64,000 nt of DNA from Certhia americana. Lineage: Eukaryota; Chordata; Aves; Passeriformes; Certhiidae. This document shows, one piece after another, positions 25,863-35,093 of the stretch. Position numbers and translations under genes: made by a program. The notes under the pieces are model-generated. The model did no database searches. It saw only the letters and a list, made by a program, of their open reading frames with translations, and was not told the origin of the DNA. Each line of letters begins with the position of its first letter. Within the stretch, counting starts at the first letter, position 1. Where the stretch lies: contig JAGMWU010000077.1 of assembly GCA_018697195.1 (NCBI GenBank), positions 124,001-188,000 of the forward strand, in the 5' to 3' direction.

Positions 25863-28800
25863 CTGATGGATTCAAAGACAAAAGAGTTACACGTTTTGTA
25901 ACCTCTGAGCACAGAGGAAAAAAAAAATCTCATTGTCTGTTGCACTGAATGTGCACAGACACAGCACTTAATTACGATGCTAAATTCTGCAGCAAAAGCT
26001 TTTTGTGCAAGAAAACAGAGCAAGGAGTGACACTGAACATCAAGAAAAAGAAACTAAGACACAACTGTGCATGCACATTTACTTGTTGATAAAATACTTG
26101 TGAATTGTCATAAACATCGAAGTGTGAACATTAATCAAGGGTTAAAAACAAACATTAAATTATATCCTGTTTCCTATAAGCCTTCATAACAAAACTGCCT
26201 GGTGCTGATAAACATCAATTTTTAAAAAATAAGAAATAAGAACTCCATCCTCTTAGTCCGTACATGAATATTTAAACATCACAGACCGTTCGTATTTTGG
26301 CATGAATTTAATAAAGGTTTTGAATTATATCTCCTAATAAAATTCTATTACCTCACATAAATACAGGCAGCTCCTATAATGATGCATATAGCGGCGCATG
26401 GCAGGAATACAGAGCAGGCTCTGGGACTGCAGGAGGCACTGGCTCAGCTCAGCAGTTGCTTTTACAGCTCCAAGGAACCTGGTCCTGCCTTAGCTTGCAC
26501 CAGGACTCCACTAAAGGATGCTCAGCTGCATCCCCTGCAAGCCCACTGCTAATAGCAGGATGTACTTTAGAGAGGGAACACCAGGGAGGAGATGCCATTA
26601 GAGCACCCAGAATTCCTGTAATTAATCCCTTCTGTGGCTGGGAAATATGACACAACACCCAAACACATCAAGCCCAGGATAACGTTTGGGATTTTTGGTT
26701 TTTTTTTCCACTGTGTGCAATGAAAGCTGAACCTGTGGTATTGATTTTTTTGAATTCTTGAAGTTGAATTTGTATAGAGTGGTGCAAGCAGTGAGCTGCA
26801 ATATGTGGAAAATTTTGAAAGGCAAAGATATCTGTCATCTCATCCATTTAGAAAACGTAACAGGAAAGCACTGTGTTAACAGAACACAATAATAAATGGA
26901 ATTAATTCAATCCACCAGTAGCCAAAGTGTGTAGTGAGAGCACTTGGAAGCACAACAGCTGTTTTCCAAAAGGATACAACACACTTAATGGTGCCTCCCA
27001 CTATTTTCTTGAAGCCAGCACAGACAGAGCTGTGCAAAATCCAGATGATCCAGGAAGCAAGGGGGGACTTGGGTTCTACTTTACTGAGCAGGTAAAGATG
27101 GAAAATCTGCAGCCTCACTCTCAGCTGCCTATGACAAATGAGTCCCTTTATTATCGCTGTAATTTAGTAATAACTTACAGTCTAAATGTTGACCCTTTGG
27201 CTTTTTAAGACCTTAAACATTTGTTAGAAAGTCTGTGTGAAATTACACGAGGCACCCAAGCTTACCCAGCAGTTTTCTATGGCTCAGAGTGACAAATATC
27301 TCTTATCCCTCCTGTCCCACTGAAAAGCCAGATGAGAAAATTGTGCCTGGCTACTCCATTACACCACGTTTTTGTATCAACACAGAGGCAAAAGCACAGT
27401 TTACACAGCCAACCAGCAAAATAACATCGACATCTGGTTCGTTCACTATTGTTTTAAGTGGTTTTATATGAATTAAAGTGCTAATTTTGAAACAAACAGA
27501 TCAATAGAGGAGGATAAACGCCAACAAATCAGAAAAAAACCTTCAGCATTTGAAAAGAAACAGGAAAAGGCAGATTTTCCAGCTGGATGTGGCTGCTTTC
27601 AAACCAAACCCTTTTGTGACTCTCTGAAGACTGGACTAGAAATATCACTGATTCCCCACAGGGATGTGGACTAATAATCCACTAATAGCAACTCTTCCCA
27701 ACTCCGAGACGGCCCCACAGAAGTGCAGTAGGACTGCTTTGTGAGCCCACGTTCAAAGCCAAAAAGGAGCTACGTATTTATGCACTGAAGCTCTTCTGTA
27801 TTCCACCCACCAGTTTATAGCACCGATAGATGAAAAAGGTCTGAAAAAGATTAGGCTCCCTCTTTAACCTCGGAACGCCGCGGAACGCGACACGCCAGAG
27901 TGCTGGAGATTAAAGGCAGCACGTTGCCAGAGGATGAGAGCTTTTGAGATTAGAAATATAGATAAAAAAAACACAAGAAAAGGGGATTGTAAGTGCTTCA
28001 TTGGAAGTATTATCCTCTGGCATGAAAGCATGTCTTCAACACCTTTTCTGATAACTGAGCCTCGCTGCTCCTGTCCCCGACAGGATCTGAAAGGAATCTT
28101 ACAAAAACTTTTGGAGGTAAAAGGGTCTTCTCAAGTACCCAACACACACCAGAGTGCTGAGTAGGATCAAATGGAAATTTCATCCTATTTCTAGTTAAAC
28201 TGCACCAGCCTGCATTAATTCTGTCTCTGCTCCTACTGCTCTCACACCCTCAAAGTACCTGAACTACACTCCTCAGTCAGGGCAAATCCCACAGGAAAAC
28301 ACCAAGGCCAAGAGAGTGATACAGCTGAAAAATAAAAATTAAAGTTTTCCCTTATTCCCTTATTAAATCCCCTGTTTTCTACCAAACAGAGTTTTTCTCT
28401 TTTAAAGCTGCTGTGAAGTTATTTGGAAGTCACTGTGCAGTGCCTGCCTCACGATTAACTGAGCAGCCACATATCCCTCAGTCATTTCCTCATTTTTACA
28501 CAGCTGTGGGAAATGCAGGAGACTCTGTAGATTTCATCATCCCATAACGTGATTTCACTGAATTTCAGGCAGCCTCACACTGAGGACATTATTTGTGTAC
28601 ATGTTGCCATTTCTCTGTTTCTGCTGAACAAAGGGAATCAATTTGCCTCCACATGGAGCAAACCAGGTACTTCAGACAGATGACAGTGAGGAGCTGTGCT
28701 AAGTACAGGGTTTCAGCACCCAGCAGACACCCACAGAATAAATGTCAGAATATTTGGCAGGAATTTGGCAAAAAGTCATAGAATCAAAGATATTTCAACA

Positions 28801-28916
28801 AAACACTTCAAATTTAATTTCAGACTTTGGAGGAAGCTTAGCATAGAGTTAGAATACATGCTATTATACTATTTGATTTAGTAAAACCTGGGTACAGCAC
28901 TGAATGGAATAAATAC
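25863..28916 (-). other. PATJ: PATJ intron, 3.05 kb
   Basis: There is no gene inside it. The only striking spot is a CpG-dense 26-base stretch at 27871-27896 with seven CpG and an 8-base direct repeat. The rest is ordinary AT-rich intron DNA. Confidence 0.8.
27871..27896 (+). other. CpG-dense micro-cluster in an intron
   Basis: Seven CpG dinucleotides fall in 26 bases, and the word CGGAACGC is repeated 10 bases apart (27871 and 27881). The surrounding intron has very few CpG. It is far too short to be called a CpG island. Confidence 0.7.
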
Positions 28917-28994
28917 CTTATCACTCTTATTTTCTTTGTCTGCATCCTGATCTTTGCTGACTTTGATTCCCTTAGGCTGGGCAGGAGAAACCAC
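28917..28994 (-). CDS. PATJ: PATJ exon 14 of this window: charged linker after PDZ6
   Basis: This 78-base exon is phase 0 at both ends and encodes 26 residues, VVSPAQPKGIKVSKDQDADK followed by ENKSDK. It lies between the PDZ6 C-terminal exon and the APPPMKLPPPY exon, where the human protein has a similarly Lys- and Asp-rich, Asn-containing linker with little exact identity. The acceptor TTTTCAG follows a clear pyrimidine run, and the donor is AAG|GTATTT. Both ends being phase 0 means skipping it would keep the reading frame, so it could be a cassette exon. There is no direct evidence that it is skipped. Confidence 0.8.
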
Positions 28995-29723
28995 CTGAAA
29001 ACCAACATACATTACCCACATTAGACAGAGCATTGTAGCTGCAAAACAAACACCCCAAATCAGTTCCTGACAACAGCAAAGCTCCCCAGTGCACTCTGCA
29101 TTTTGCCCCATGGAGAAGGGCACTGCAGTGCAGTCTATAAATTACATTCTTTCACTGGATTTACTGAATTACATTCTTACATCCAAAGTTTGGAGTTTCT
29201 GGGTGTGCTTTAGCCAGGTAGAATTGTATGCCTGCTCTTACTAAGGCTTGTAAAAGTTTCCTGCCTTGGACACAAAAGATGAGGAGATGCCTCAAATCTC
29301 CTGGAAATCAACTTGCCCCGAGGTAACTATTTCAGGTCCTTCTGGTGACACATTTCACAAGGAGCTGCTGGTGTGAATCTGACTAATTTTAATTTCAGCT
29401 TTGTTCCTCTGGATAAAAGAGTTTATTTCTAGATTATGAAATATTGACAAATTGAAATGTATAGGGCCAGACTCTTACTACACAGATGGGAGAGTTGAAT
29501 TAACACCTAGTCAACAGATTTACATCTACTCCATGTAAATCAGACAAATGAAGTTTCCAATCAGGCCAGAGAAGTAATCAATCAATCAATTAGTTTGTAA
29601 CTGACTGAAAGGATCCATCCTCAGACACGGATAGAACTGGCTGAAAGGGATTTAGCCAAGTTTAGAATAAAATGCATGTTATGTATTTACTAAGTTTTGG
29701 AATAAAAATAGAAATAAACTTAC
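28995..29723 (-). other. PATJ: PATJ intron, 0.73 kb
   Basis: A short intron with no repeat element recognised apart from a small AATC run near 29576-29590. Confidence 0.8.
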
Positions 29724-29834
29724 TTTTGGTACATTAACCAAGCTCTGGACTACAAACACCACATGATTTCCTGCATTCTTGATGGCATCCACTGCTTCCT
29801 TGTGGGTGGCATTTTGTAGGTCTACCCCAGAAAC
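29724..29834 (-). CDS. PATJ: PATJ exon 13 of this window: C-terminal half of PDZ6
   Basis: This 111-base exon is phase 0 at both ends and encodes 37 residues beginning [20 protein letters not shown]. It completes PDZ6 with the typical NG/SG turn, helix B ([14 protein letters not shown]) and the last strand (HVVFVVQSL). Helix B starts with His in THKEAV, the residue that in class I PDZ domains contacts Ser or Thr at ligand position -2, so PDZ6 is predicted to be class I. In mammals the sixth PDZ of PATJ has been reported to bind the C terminus of ZO-3, linking the Crumbs complex to tight junctions. The acceptor is TGTCAG and the donor AAA|GTAAGT is near consensus. Confidence 0.94.
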
Positions 29835-30667
29835 CTGACAAACAGTGTTTATTTTTATTAGGTACAGAGTCATTACAAGGCATCACACACACTTGCAGAG
29901 ATTAGTGTATCTGAGGAAGGCATCAAAAACAGTCAAGAGTAATTATTTGTAAAGTATGTTTCAATGATAGTTTAAGGAAAAGCATATTACTTGGTATTCA
30001 TAATTAAAAGATGGCCATATGTTGCCCAAAACAATTCTTCTAGATAGAAACATAAAGAATAAGATTATCAAAGTGTTACATAATGTTAGATCTCTTTCAG
30101 GTTTTACCTGTTTGTAAACTAAACCCGAACAGCACTATCAGCTTGGCACCCCAGATTCTGAAGTATTAATTTGGAGAAAAATGGGTAAAAAAAAAACAAC
30201 CAGAGGTGAGAGGAGGGAATGACATTTTCCTCCACAGCACCTGCCAGAATCAGGGATTTATCCCAAACAGTGGTTATCAGTTAACTACTCTAAATCCACA
30301 CACACAGAATAACAGCCCATAATTCAGCATGAACAGTCTGTGTCCTTGCATATATTAAATTTATGTTTATAGATATGCTATAACTTATTCCTCATTTGTA
30401 TGGGGGGAGGACACTCCCATTTTTTTTTTCACTTCCCCCTCAGACACCAGGACACATCTTTTCTTAAATACAGAGGAGAATGTTAAAAGAGCTCCATAGT
30501 CAGACCTTAAGAAAAGAAACACCACCAGAGATTTCCTTTGGTTTTCAAAACACAGAGCTGTCAATACTACATGAAGTGGTGGCAGTATTTTGTTCCTCTC
30601 TCCACCCAAAGCTGTTTGAGTCAATTTTTATTTCTTAGACTAAAAAGGAAGGTTTATCTCCATTTAC
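29835..30667 (-). other. PATJ: PATJ intron, 0.83 kb, splitting PDZ6
   Basis: This intron separates the two PDZ6 exons at the conserved position after the ILE residues of KILEV. The same position is cut in PDZ4 and PDZ7. It has short A and T runs (30187-30196, 30420-30429) and nothing else recognised. Confidence 0.85.
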
Positions 30668-30845
30668 CTCAAGTATTTTATCTCCAGTTTTTAAAACCCT
30701 TGTTCTTCCTGCTGGGCTGTCTTCCACAACTTGTTTGATAAAGATCCCTTTAAGTTCTTCTCCATTCTTCAGGCGCTTTATGACAGTTTGTCCACCAACA
30801 ATGCTGATTCCAAGAGACACTTGAGGGTCTCTGAAGATCTCAACA
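30668..30845 (-). CDS. PATJ: PATJ exon 12 of this window: N-terminal half of PDZ6
   Basis: This 178-base exon enters with one base completing Thr and ends in phase 0 at KILE. It encodes 59 whole residues starting [20 protein letters not shown]. The binding loop is SLGISIVGG, a GLGF variant, followed by [20 protein letters not shown]. The [18 protein letters not shown] stretch is, from memory, nearly identical to human PATJ, and it includes the inserted Lys/Glu-rich segment typical of this domain between strands B and C. The acceptor is a T-rich TTTTTTTCAG and the donor is GAG|GTAAAT. Confidence 0.95.
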
Positions 30846-31704
30846 CTGAAAAAAATACATGGTAGTTTCAAGAGCTTCAAACAGCTTTTTTTTTTTTAAA
30901 CTATAAATGCAAAGCCTTAAATAAATGAAGCTCCTGGTCTTTCACGAAGATTTAACAGACTAAAGAGATAAAGTCAGAAGCCTGAGAATGCTCTCAACAA
31001 AGTTGAGTTTTCACCCTGAGTGATCTCACCCCACAAAATGAACAAAATTCTGCTGCCAATCCATGCCCACTGGGCAGAGGCTTTTATTTCAGAGAAAGTC
31101 AGATCTTCAAGTAAACACTCATCCTCTTTCAGCCTGAGCAAAGCGTCTGGGAATGGGAAGCCCTGCAAGTGGCATGTTAGACAAATAATGAAGTATTTCA
31201 TACAACTTTCTGAACACTGACTTCAGTGCATATTCATCACCTCAAGCAGGAACTTTCTGATCATATTTTACTTGGGACCACAAAAACAATTCACCTAAAA
31301 ATGTTAACAATACAACAAGGATGTGGCTAAAAGGTTGGCTTGGCAATTTGGAACTCTGCCATGGGGAGGGAAGCAGGGAACTCATGGAAAGGGAGACAGC
31401 ACAGCACTATGTGCATTGTTCACACCTAATAGTTATTAAATGAGCAAGAACTCGTAGGTCATCCACAACTTTAACCAGCCAAGCTTTCCCAAGTCAGCTG
31501 TATAAATAGAAAGCAGAATTCTGCTGAACATCTGTTAAAAATTCCCTGTCTTCAGGAAAGCACAAGGTACACAGGTACCCTAAAGTTATTGGCAGAGGAG
31601 GAAAGGAAAAAAAAACAACCCACCCAACGAGGACTACTGTGGTTCACAGGAAAAAAAAAGACATAAGGCAAATGGGAAGGAAAAATGTAACCATATGAAC
31701 ATAC
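30846..31704 (-). other. PATJ: PATJ intron, 0.86 kb
   Basis: A short intron between the conserved 72-base linker exon and PDZ6. It has an A tract at 31607-31615 and no repeat element or gene recognised. Confidence 0.8.
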
Positions 31705-31776
31705 GTCCGTGGTGGTCCCCAGTGGCTGAAGTTTGGAGTTTCTTCTCCTTCTCCTTCTTCTCTCTCTGGTAATTCA
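31705..31776 (-). CDS. PATJ: PATJ exon 11 of this window: conserved short linker exon before PDZ6
   Basis: This 72-base exon enters with one base (completing Ser) and exits with two bases (completing Thr). It encodes 23 whole residues, among them [17 protein letters not shown] and ending PPR. This block is, from memory, identical or nearly so in human PATJ, although the linker upstream is strongly diverged. It directly precedes PDZ6 and could be an N-terminal extension of that domain or a binding motif of its own. The acceptor is AATTAG and the donor AC|GTATGT. Entry and exit phases differ from those of a skippable exon only in that both junctions are phase 2, so skipping would preserve frame. 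Confidence 0.92.
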
Positions 31777-32784
31777 CTAATTTAGGGCAGAGGGGAGGGG
31801 AGGAATAAAAAATAAAAAGAGGCATCACCCATGCCAGTTCACAATTCCTCACATATTTTGTATCTGGCAGAGAGACAGCAACACCTTCTCACACTGCCCA
31901 GTTTAAAGCAAATGTACAGAGTCAATAGACCAGACAGGAATTTTTGTATTTAGGTTTAAATGTACTTAAGGAATGCTCCAGAAATAAACATGATGGGCAG
32001 ACCAAATTTATAAGCTGCTCTGTGATACACAAATCTGCACTGCATTTACTCATTTGAAATGACTATTTAAGCAATTAACATTTACTTTCTGATAAATATA
32101 CTGTGATGCTTGGAGAGGGATATAAACATGCCAAAACCAGTAAGCAGATCGTGATCCAAGTGGGAGAACAGATCCTGTGTGTTCCATTAAACCCTACAGA
32201 ATAATCCTCTCACCTTATTATTGAGCTGCCTTCCCTCTGAGAGAAGATTTCAGATGAAATTAGGGGAAGTACTGAGGATTGGGAACAACAGGCCCCAAAA
32301 GCTCCACTATCCACTGACCCCAAAGTGGTGGGGAAAGACTGGGACAGACAAGGCAAATATCCACAGCCAGTGCCAGCTCAAGGTTCCTCAGCACCACTGG
32401 CAGGACTAAAGTTTCCTGCAAAGGCCTGAGAGCCCTGGCTGAACTGCTCCTCCCAAAAGGAAGAACAAAGTGAAGGGAAAACCAGGAGAGCTCCTTAAGG
32501 AGCCATGAGTAAAGGCTACATCTCTCTGCTCCAGGCCATATCCACACTCTCCTCACTGTGGATTGGGGGCAGAGCCATTTCCACGTTTCTGTCCCAAGGC
32601 TCAGGGGAGCAAATATGGGAAGTTTTAAGGTAAATTCCATCTCCTGTAAAAGCTACAGACCTGGTCCTCTATGTCTATCTGAGCATTCCACACAGCCTTT
32701 AATCATGGTTCAGCTGAGTAAAGCAAGAGGACAGTTGGAATCATTAAATGAATGTCTTTCAACACCTGAAATCTTCCTCCATAC
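31777..32784 (-). other. PATJ: PATJ intron, 1.0 kb
   Basis: There is no recognised repeat or gene. 32220-32780 contains open frames on both strands, but they lack homology I can recognise and are not flanked by convincing splice sites. Confidence 0.75.
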
Positions 32785-32941
32785 CTGCCTGATGCTGCTC
32801 TAGGCTGAGCTAAAGTGGTTACTCTCCCAGATTCCTGGTTCTTGGGAAAAACATAATTCTCCTCTTTCAGTGCTTCCTTTCCAATTGCTTCTGAATCAAC
32901 AGCAAGCTCAGGTCCTTTGGAGTATCTGTGAAACTTTGCCC
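32785..32941 (-). CDS. PATJ: PATJ exon 10 of this window: linker between PDZ5 and PDZ6
   Basis: This 157-base exon enters with two bases (completing Gly) and leaves with two (completing Ser). It encodes 51 whole residues, starting AKFHRYSKGPELAVDSEAIG and ending LAQPRAASG. I do not recognise strong identity with mammalian PATJ here, only its position and fitting phases. The acceptor GCTTCAG is preceded by a T run and the donor CAG|GTATGG is good. The segment is polar and probably unstructured. The two other frames contain stops, and the upstream and downstream phases both demand the chosen frame. Confidence 0.8.
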
Positions 32942-33482
32942 CTGAAGCAAAAAAAGGGGGAAGATGTGAACTTTAGCTTCCTCTTCCCAGGCACACACCA
33001 ATTATTTCACCCTTGGAATTAAACCCTTTATCCCACCAAGTTCCAAATGTGTTCAAGGCCAGGTTTGACAGGGCTTGGAGCTCCTTCCTCCCAAGCAGGG
33101 AGTGCCACTTCAACTCTGATGGATCTACCAAATCCTAACCATCCATCTGTGGCCATCTGACAAGGAGAAACTTTGCTCCTGAGCACAGATCACAAACCCA
33201 AGATATGGGGCAATTATCTACCACACAGGTCACTTGCAAATGTCTGGTTGTGCTAAAGTCACCTCCAGATCCTGTCACTTTATTTCTGTATTTATTTATC
33301 ACTGGCCAGATTTGGAGGAGGAAGCAAGATTATAAAGCTGAAACCCATTTAATGCCAGACTGTCTTGAGCCTGCAGAACTCAAATCAAGAGTATTTTCTC
33401 ATTTGAAAGTATTAGTGTTTTGCTAAAAAATTTAGGTTTGTAAATACGAAATTACGAGATAAAGAGAAACCTTCTTACAAAC
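32942..33482 (-). other. PATJ: PATJ intron, 0.54 kb, with a small CR1 remnant
   Basis: A short intron containing a CR1-like remnant of about 40 bases at 33046-33087. Nothing else is recognised. Confidence 0.75.
33046..33087 (+). mobile_element. Short CR1-like remnant
   Basis: GTGTTCAAGGCCAGGTTTGA followed by CAGGGCTTGGAG matches the inner part of the CR1 3' untranslated region in sense orientation. Both ends are missing, so this is a truncated relic. Confidence 0.6.
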
Positions 33483-33603
33483 CTAAATCCTTCTCAGCTT
33501 TCACTTCTGACTGGGTAGTTTCAGTATCAAATATGTCTTTTTTGTAGCTGTTGTGTGCTGTGGTTCCAGGAAAGTGTGACCTTATAGCAGCATTCTCTTC
33601 ACA
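33483..33603 (-). CDS. PATJ: PATJ exon 9 of this window: linker between PDZ5 and PDZ6
   Basis: This 121-base exon enters in phase 0 and leaves with one base that completes Gly. It encodes 40 residues, CEENAAIRSHFPGTTAHNSY then KKDIFDTETTQSEVKAEKDL. I do not recognise a motif, and the support is splice sites and phase. The donor must be the weaker G|GTTTGT, because the stronger GTAAGA four bases further would put a stop in the next exon. The acceptor area repeats TGTGAAG, giving AG sites 7 and 9 bases apart. The 9-base option would drop Cys-Glu-Glu and stay in frame. It is the least certain exon in this set. Confidence 0.7.
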
Positions 33604-34730
33604 CTTCACAGAGGAGAAAAGAAGTAATTAAAGTTAGAAAGCACTGGTATTAACTTACACAGGGGTATTTGACAGGAACATTAATTTTTACAGCAAACAT
33701 ACACATTTCCTCAGCTACATTCATATTTATTCAGGTAACTATGAAATACTAACTGCTCATTTAAATACTAACTGCTCATTTATGCACTGCATTAAGGAGA
33801 GGCATGAGAAATGTTATATGCAATTGAAATATAAAGCAACTGTATCTTCGTCCTCACCTGTAATTCAGACAAAAATTTCTTTACTCTTGCTCATTTGTTT
33901 TTTATAAGTAACAAACGTGTAGATTTAATATTGTGCACTCTGGAATAAAACTGTCAGGAGAAACTTCATTTTATCTGTTTATGCACATACTGCTTAAGGG
34001 GACAAGCCAAAGAAAACCTGAAATTCTCCATGGCTGTGATGTCAAATCCTCCTCCACTCCATTTTTTTTTCATGTGAAAGCACACACACCTCAGGAGCTG
34101 GTGTATGGGAACCTGATAATATCACTTTTTTGTTTGGGAAGGGAATGAACAAAGAATCATAAGGAAAAAATAATTCTCGGAACTTGAGGAAGATGTATAA
34201 ATAAGAGTTTTGCAATTTACCTGAACCAGTCTCCTCCTACTCCTTTATCCACCACTATCCTTGCCACAATTCCTTCCACCTTATCATTTTTTACTCAACT
34301 ACACAGTCTGGCTGAAGGAACTGATTCGGGTTTAAAAAAAAATAAGGAAAAGAGGGAGTTTCTTTCACTGAAGCCCCCAGACTATCAAATCCAAGAATTG
34401 ACATTCTGCTGTTACTGACATGCCCCATACCAGCACACCTTCCAAAAAAAAACCCCCAAAAGTGAAATCCACAACTTTTTGGGTAAAAAGACAAATTTAG
34501 GATGTAAATACACCAACCACATATTTCACTTCAGGAGAAGGTAAATATACAGACAATAAGTTACCTAAAAAAACCTTCCAAAATATACAAAAGGATAGAC
34601 TGGTGCCTGCTAGAAGTACACAAGTAAATAAATTAGTTAAATTCTAGTAATTAAAGCACTAGAGAGAGTCCTGAGGGTTTAGTTTTGGAGTCTGCACTGA
34701 GGGATCTTTGCTCAGCACAGCATTCCTTAC
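33604..34730 (-). other. PATJ: PATJ intron, 1.1 kb
   Basis: The intron contains a perfect 19-base tandem duplication at 33744-33781. The exon frame upstream stays open into this intron for 23 codons to a stop at 34659-34661, so intron retention or a downstream poly(A) site could give a short alternative C terminus. No such transcript is evidenced here. Confidence 0.75.
33744..33781 (+). repeat. Perfect 19-bp tandem duplication
   Basis: AAATACTAACTGCTCATTT occurs twice in direct succession with no mismatch, which suggests a recent event. Each copy carries the word TACTAAC on the plus strand, the opposite strand to the gene, so it is not a PATJ branch point. Confidence 0.92.
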
Positions 34731-35093
34731 CATCTGATCTCTACTGAATGGATATTCCAGGCACTCTTTGGAACTTAGGCTAACATTGGATCTTAAATCT
34801 TGTATTTCAGCAGTCTCCAGTTGCTTTGCCCCTCGTTCTGTATCCAGACTCCTGTCTGAAGTTGCCTGCTCTCCATCACATTTCAGGAAGCTTGAATCCT
34901 CCTCATACTCCTCATCCACCAACATTTCCCGTTCCTCCTCCACGTCCTCTGCTCTGGGCTTCAGAAATTCACACATCTCCCAGGACTCCTTCCCATACTC
35001 ATCATCCTTCTGAGAAAGCTGAAATGACCTTCTCAAGTCCAAATGGGGCTCATCAACAAGTTCTTCTTTAAAAGGTACCTCATCTCTGAAACC
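34731..35093 (-). CDS. PATJ: PATJ exon 8 of this window: long acidic linker between PDZ5 and PDZ6
   Basis: At 363 bases this is the longest exon in the window. It is phase 0 at both ends and encodes 121 residues. It opens [20 protein letters not shown] and has a block [15 protein letters not shown] around residues 52-66. As I recall human PATJ, the [14 protein letters not shown] and [11 protein letters not shown] words are shared, while the rest of the exon diverges. Glu and Asp are heavily enriched around residues 47-67 and no fold or membrane segment is visible. The acceptor is TTTGCAG and the donor ATG|GTAAGG is strong. The human linker in this region is somewhat longer. A disordered spacer role is likely. 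A docking role for the conserved short words is inference. Confidence 0.92.

Noticed and set aside
28770..28800. Possible CR1 3' end (GTCATAGAATCAAAGAT)
   Set aside because: Only the short CATAGAATC word matches, and the GGTTGGAAGGGACC block that should follow is missing.
34768..35071. Ser/Pro-rich open frames on the plus strand
   Set aside because: They are antisense to the acidic linker exon at 34731-35093. The Glu codons (GAG, GAA) of that exon read as Ser and Pro codons in reverse.
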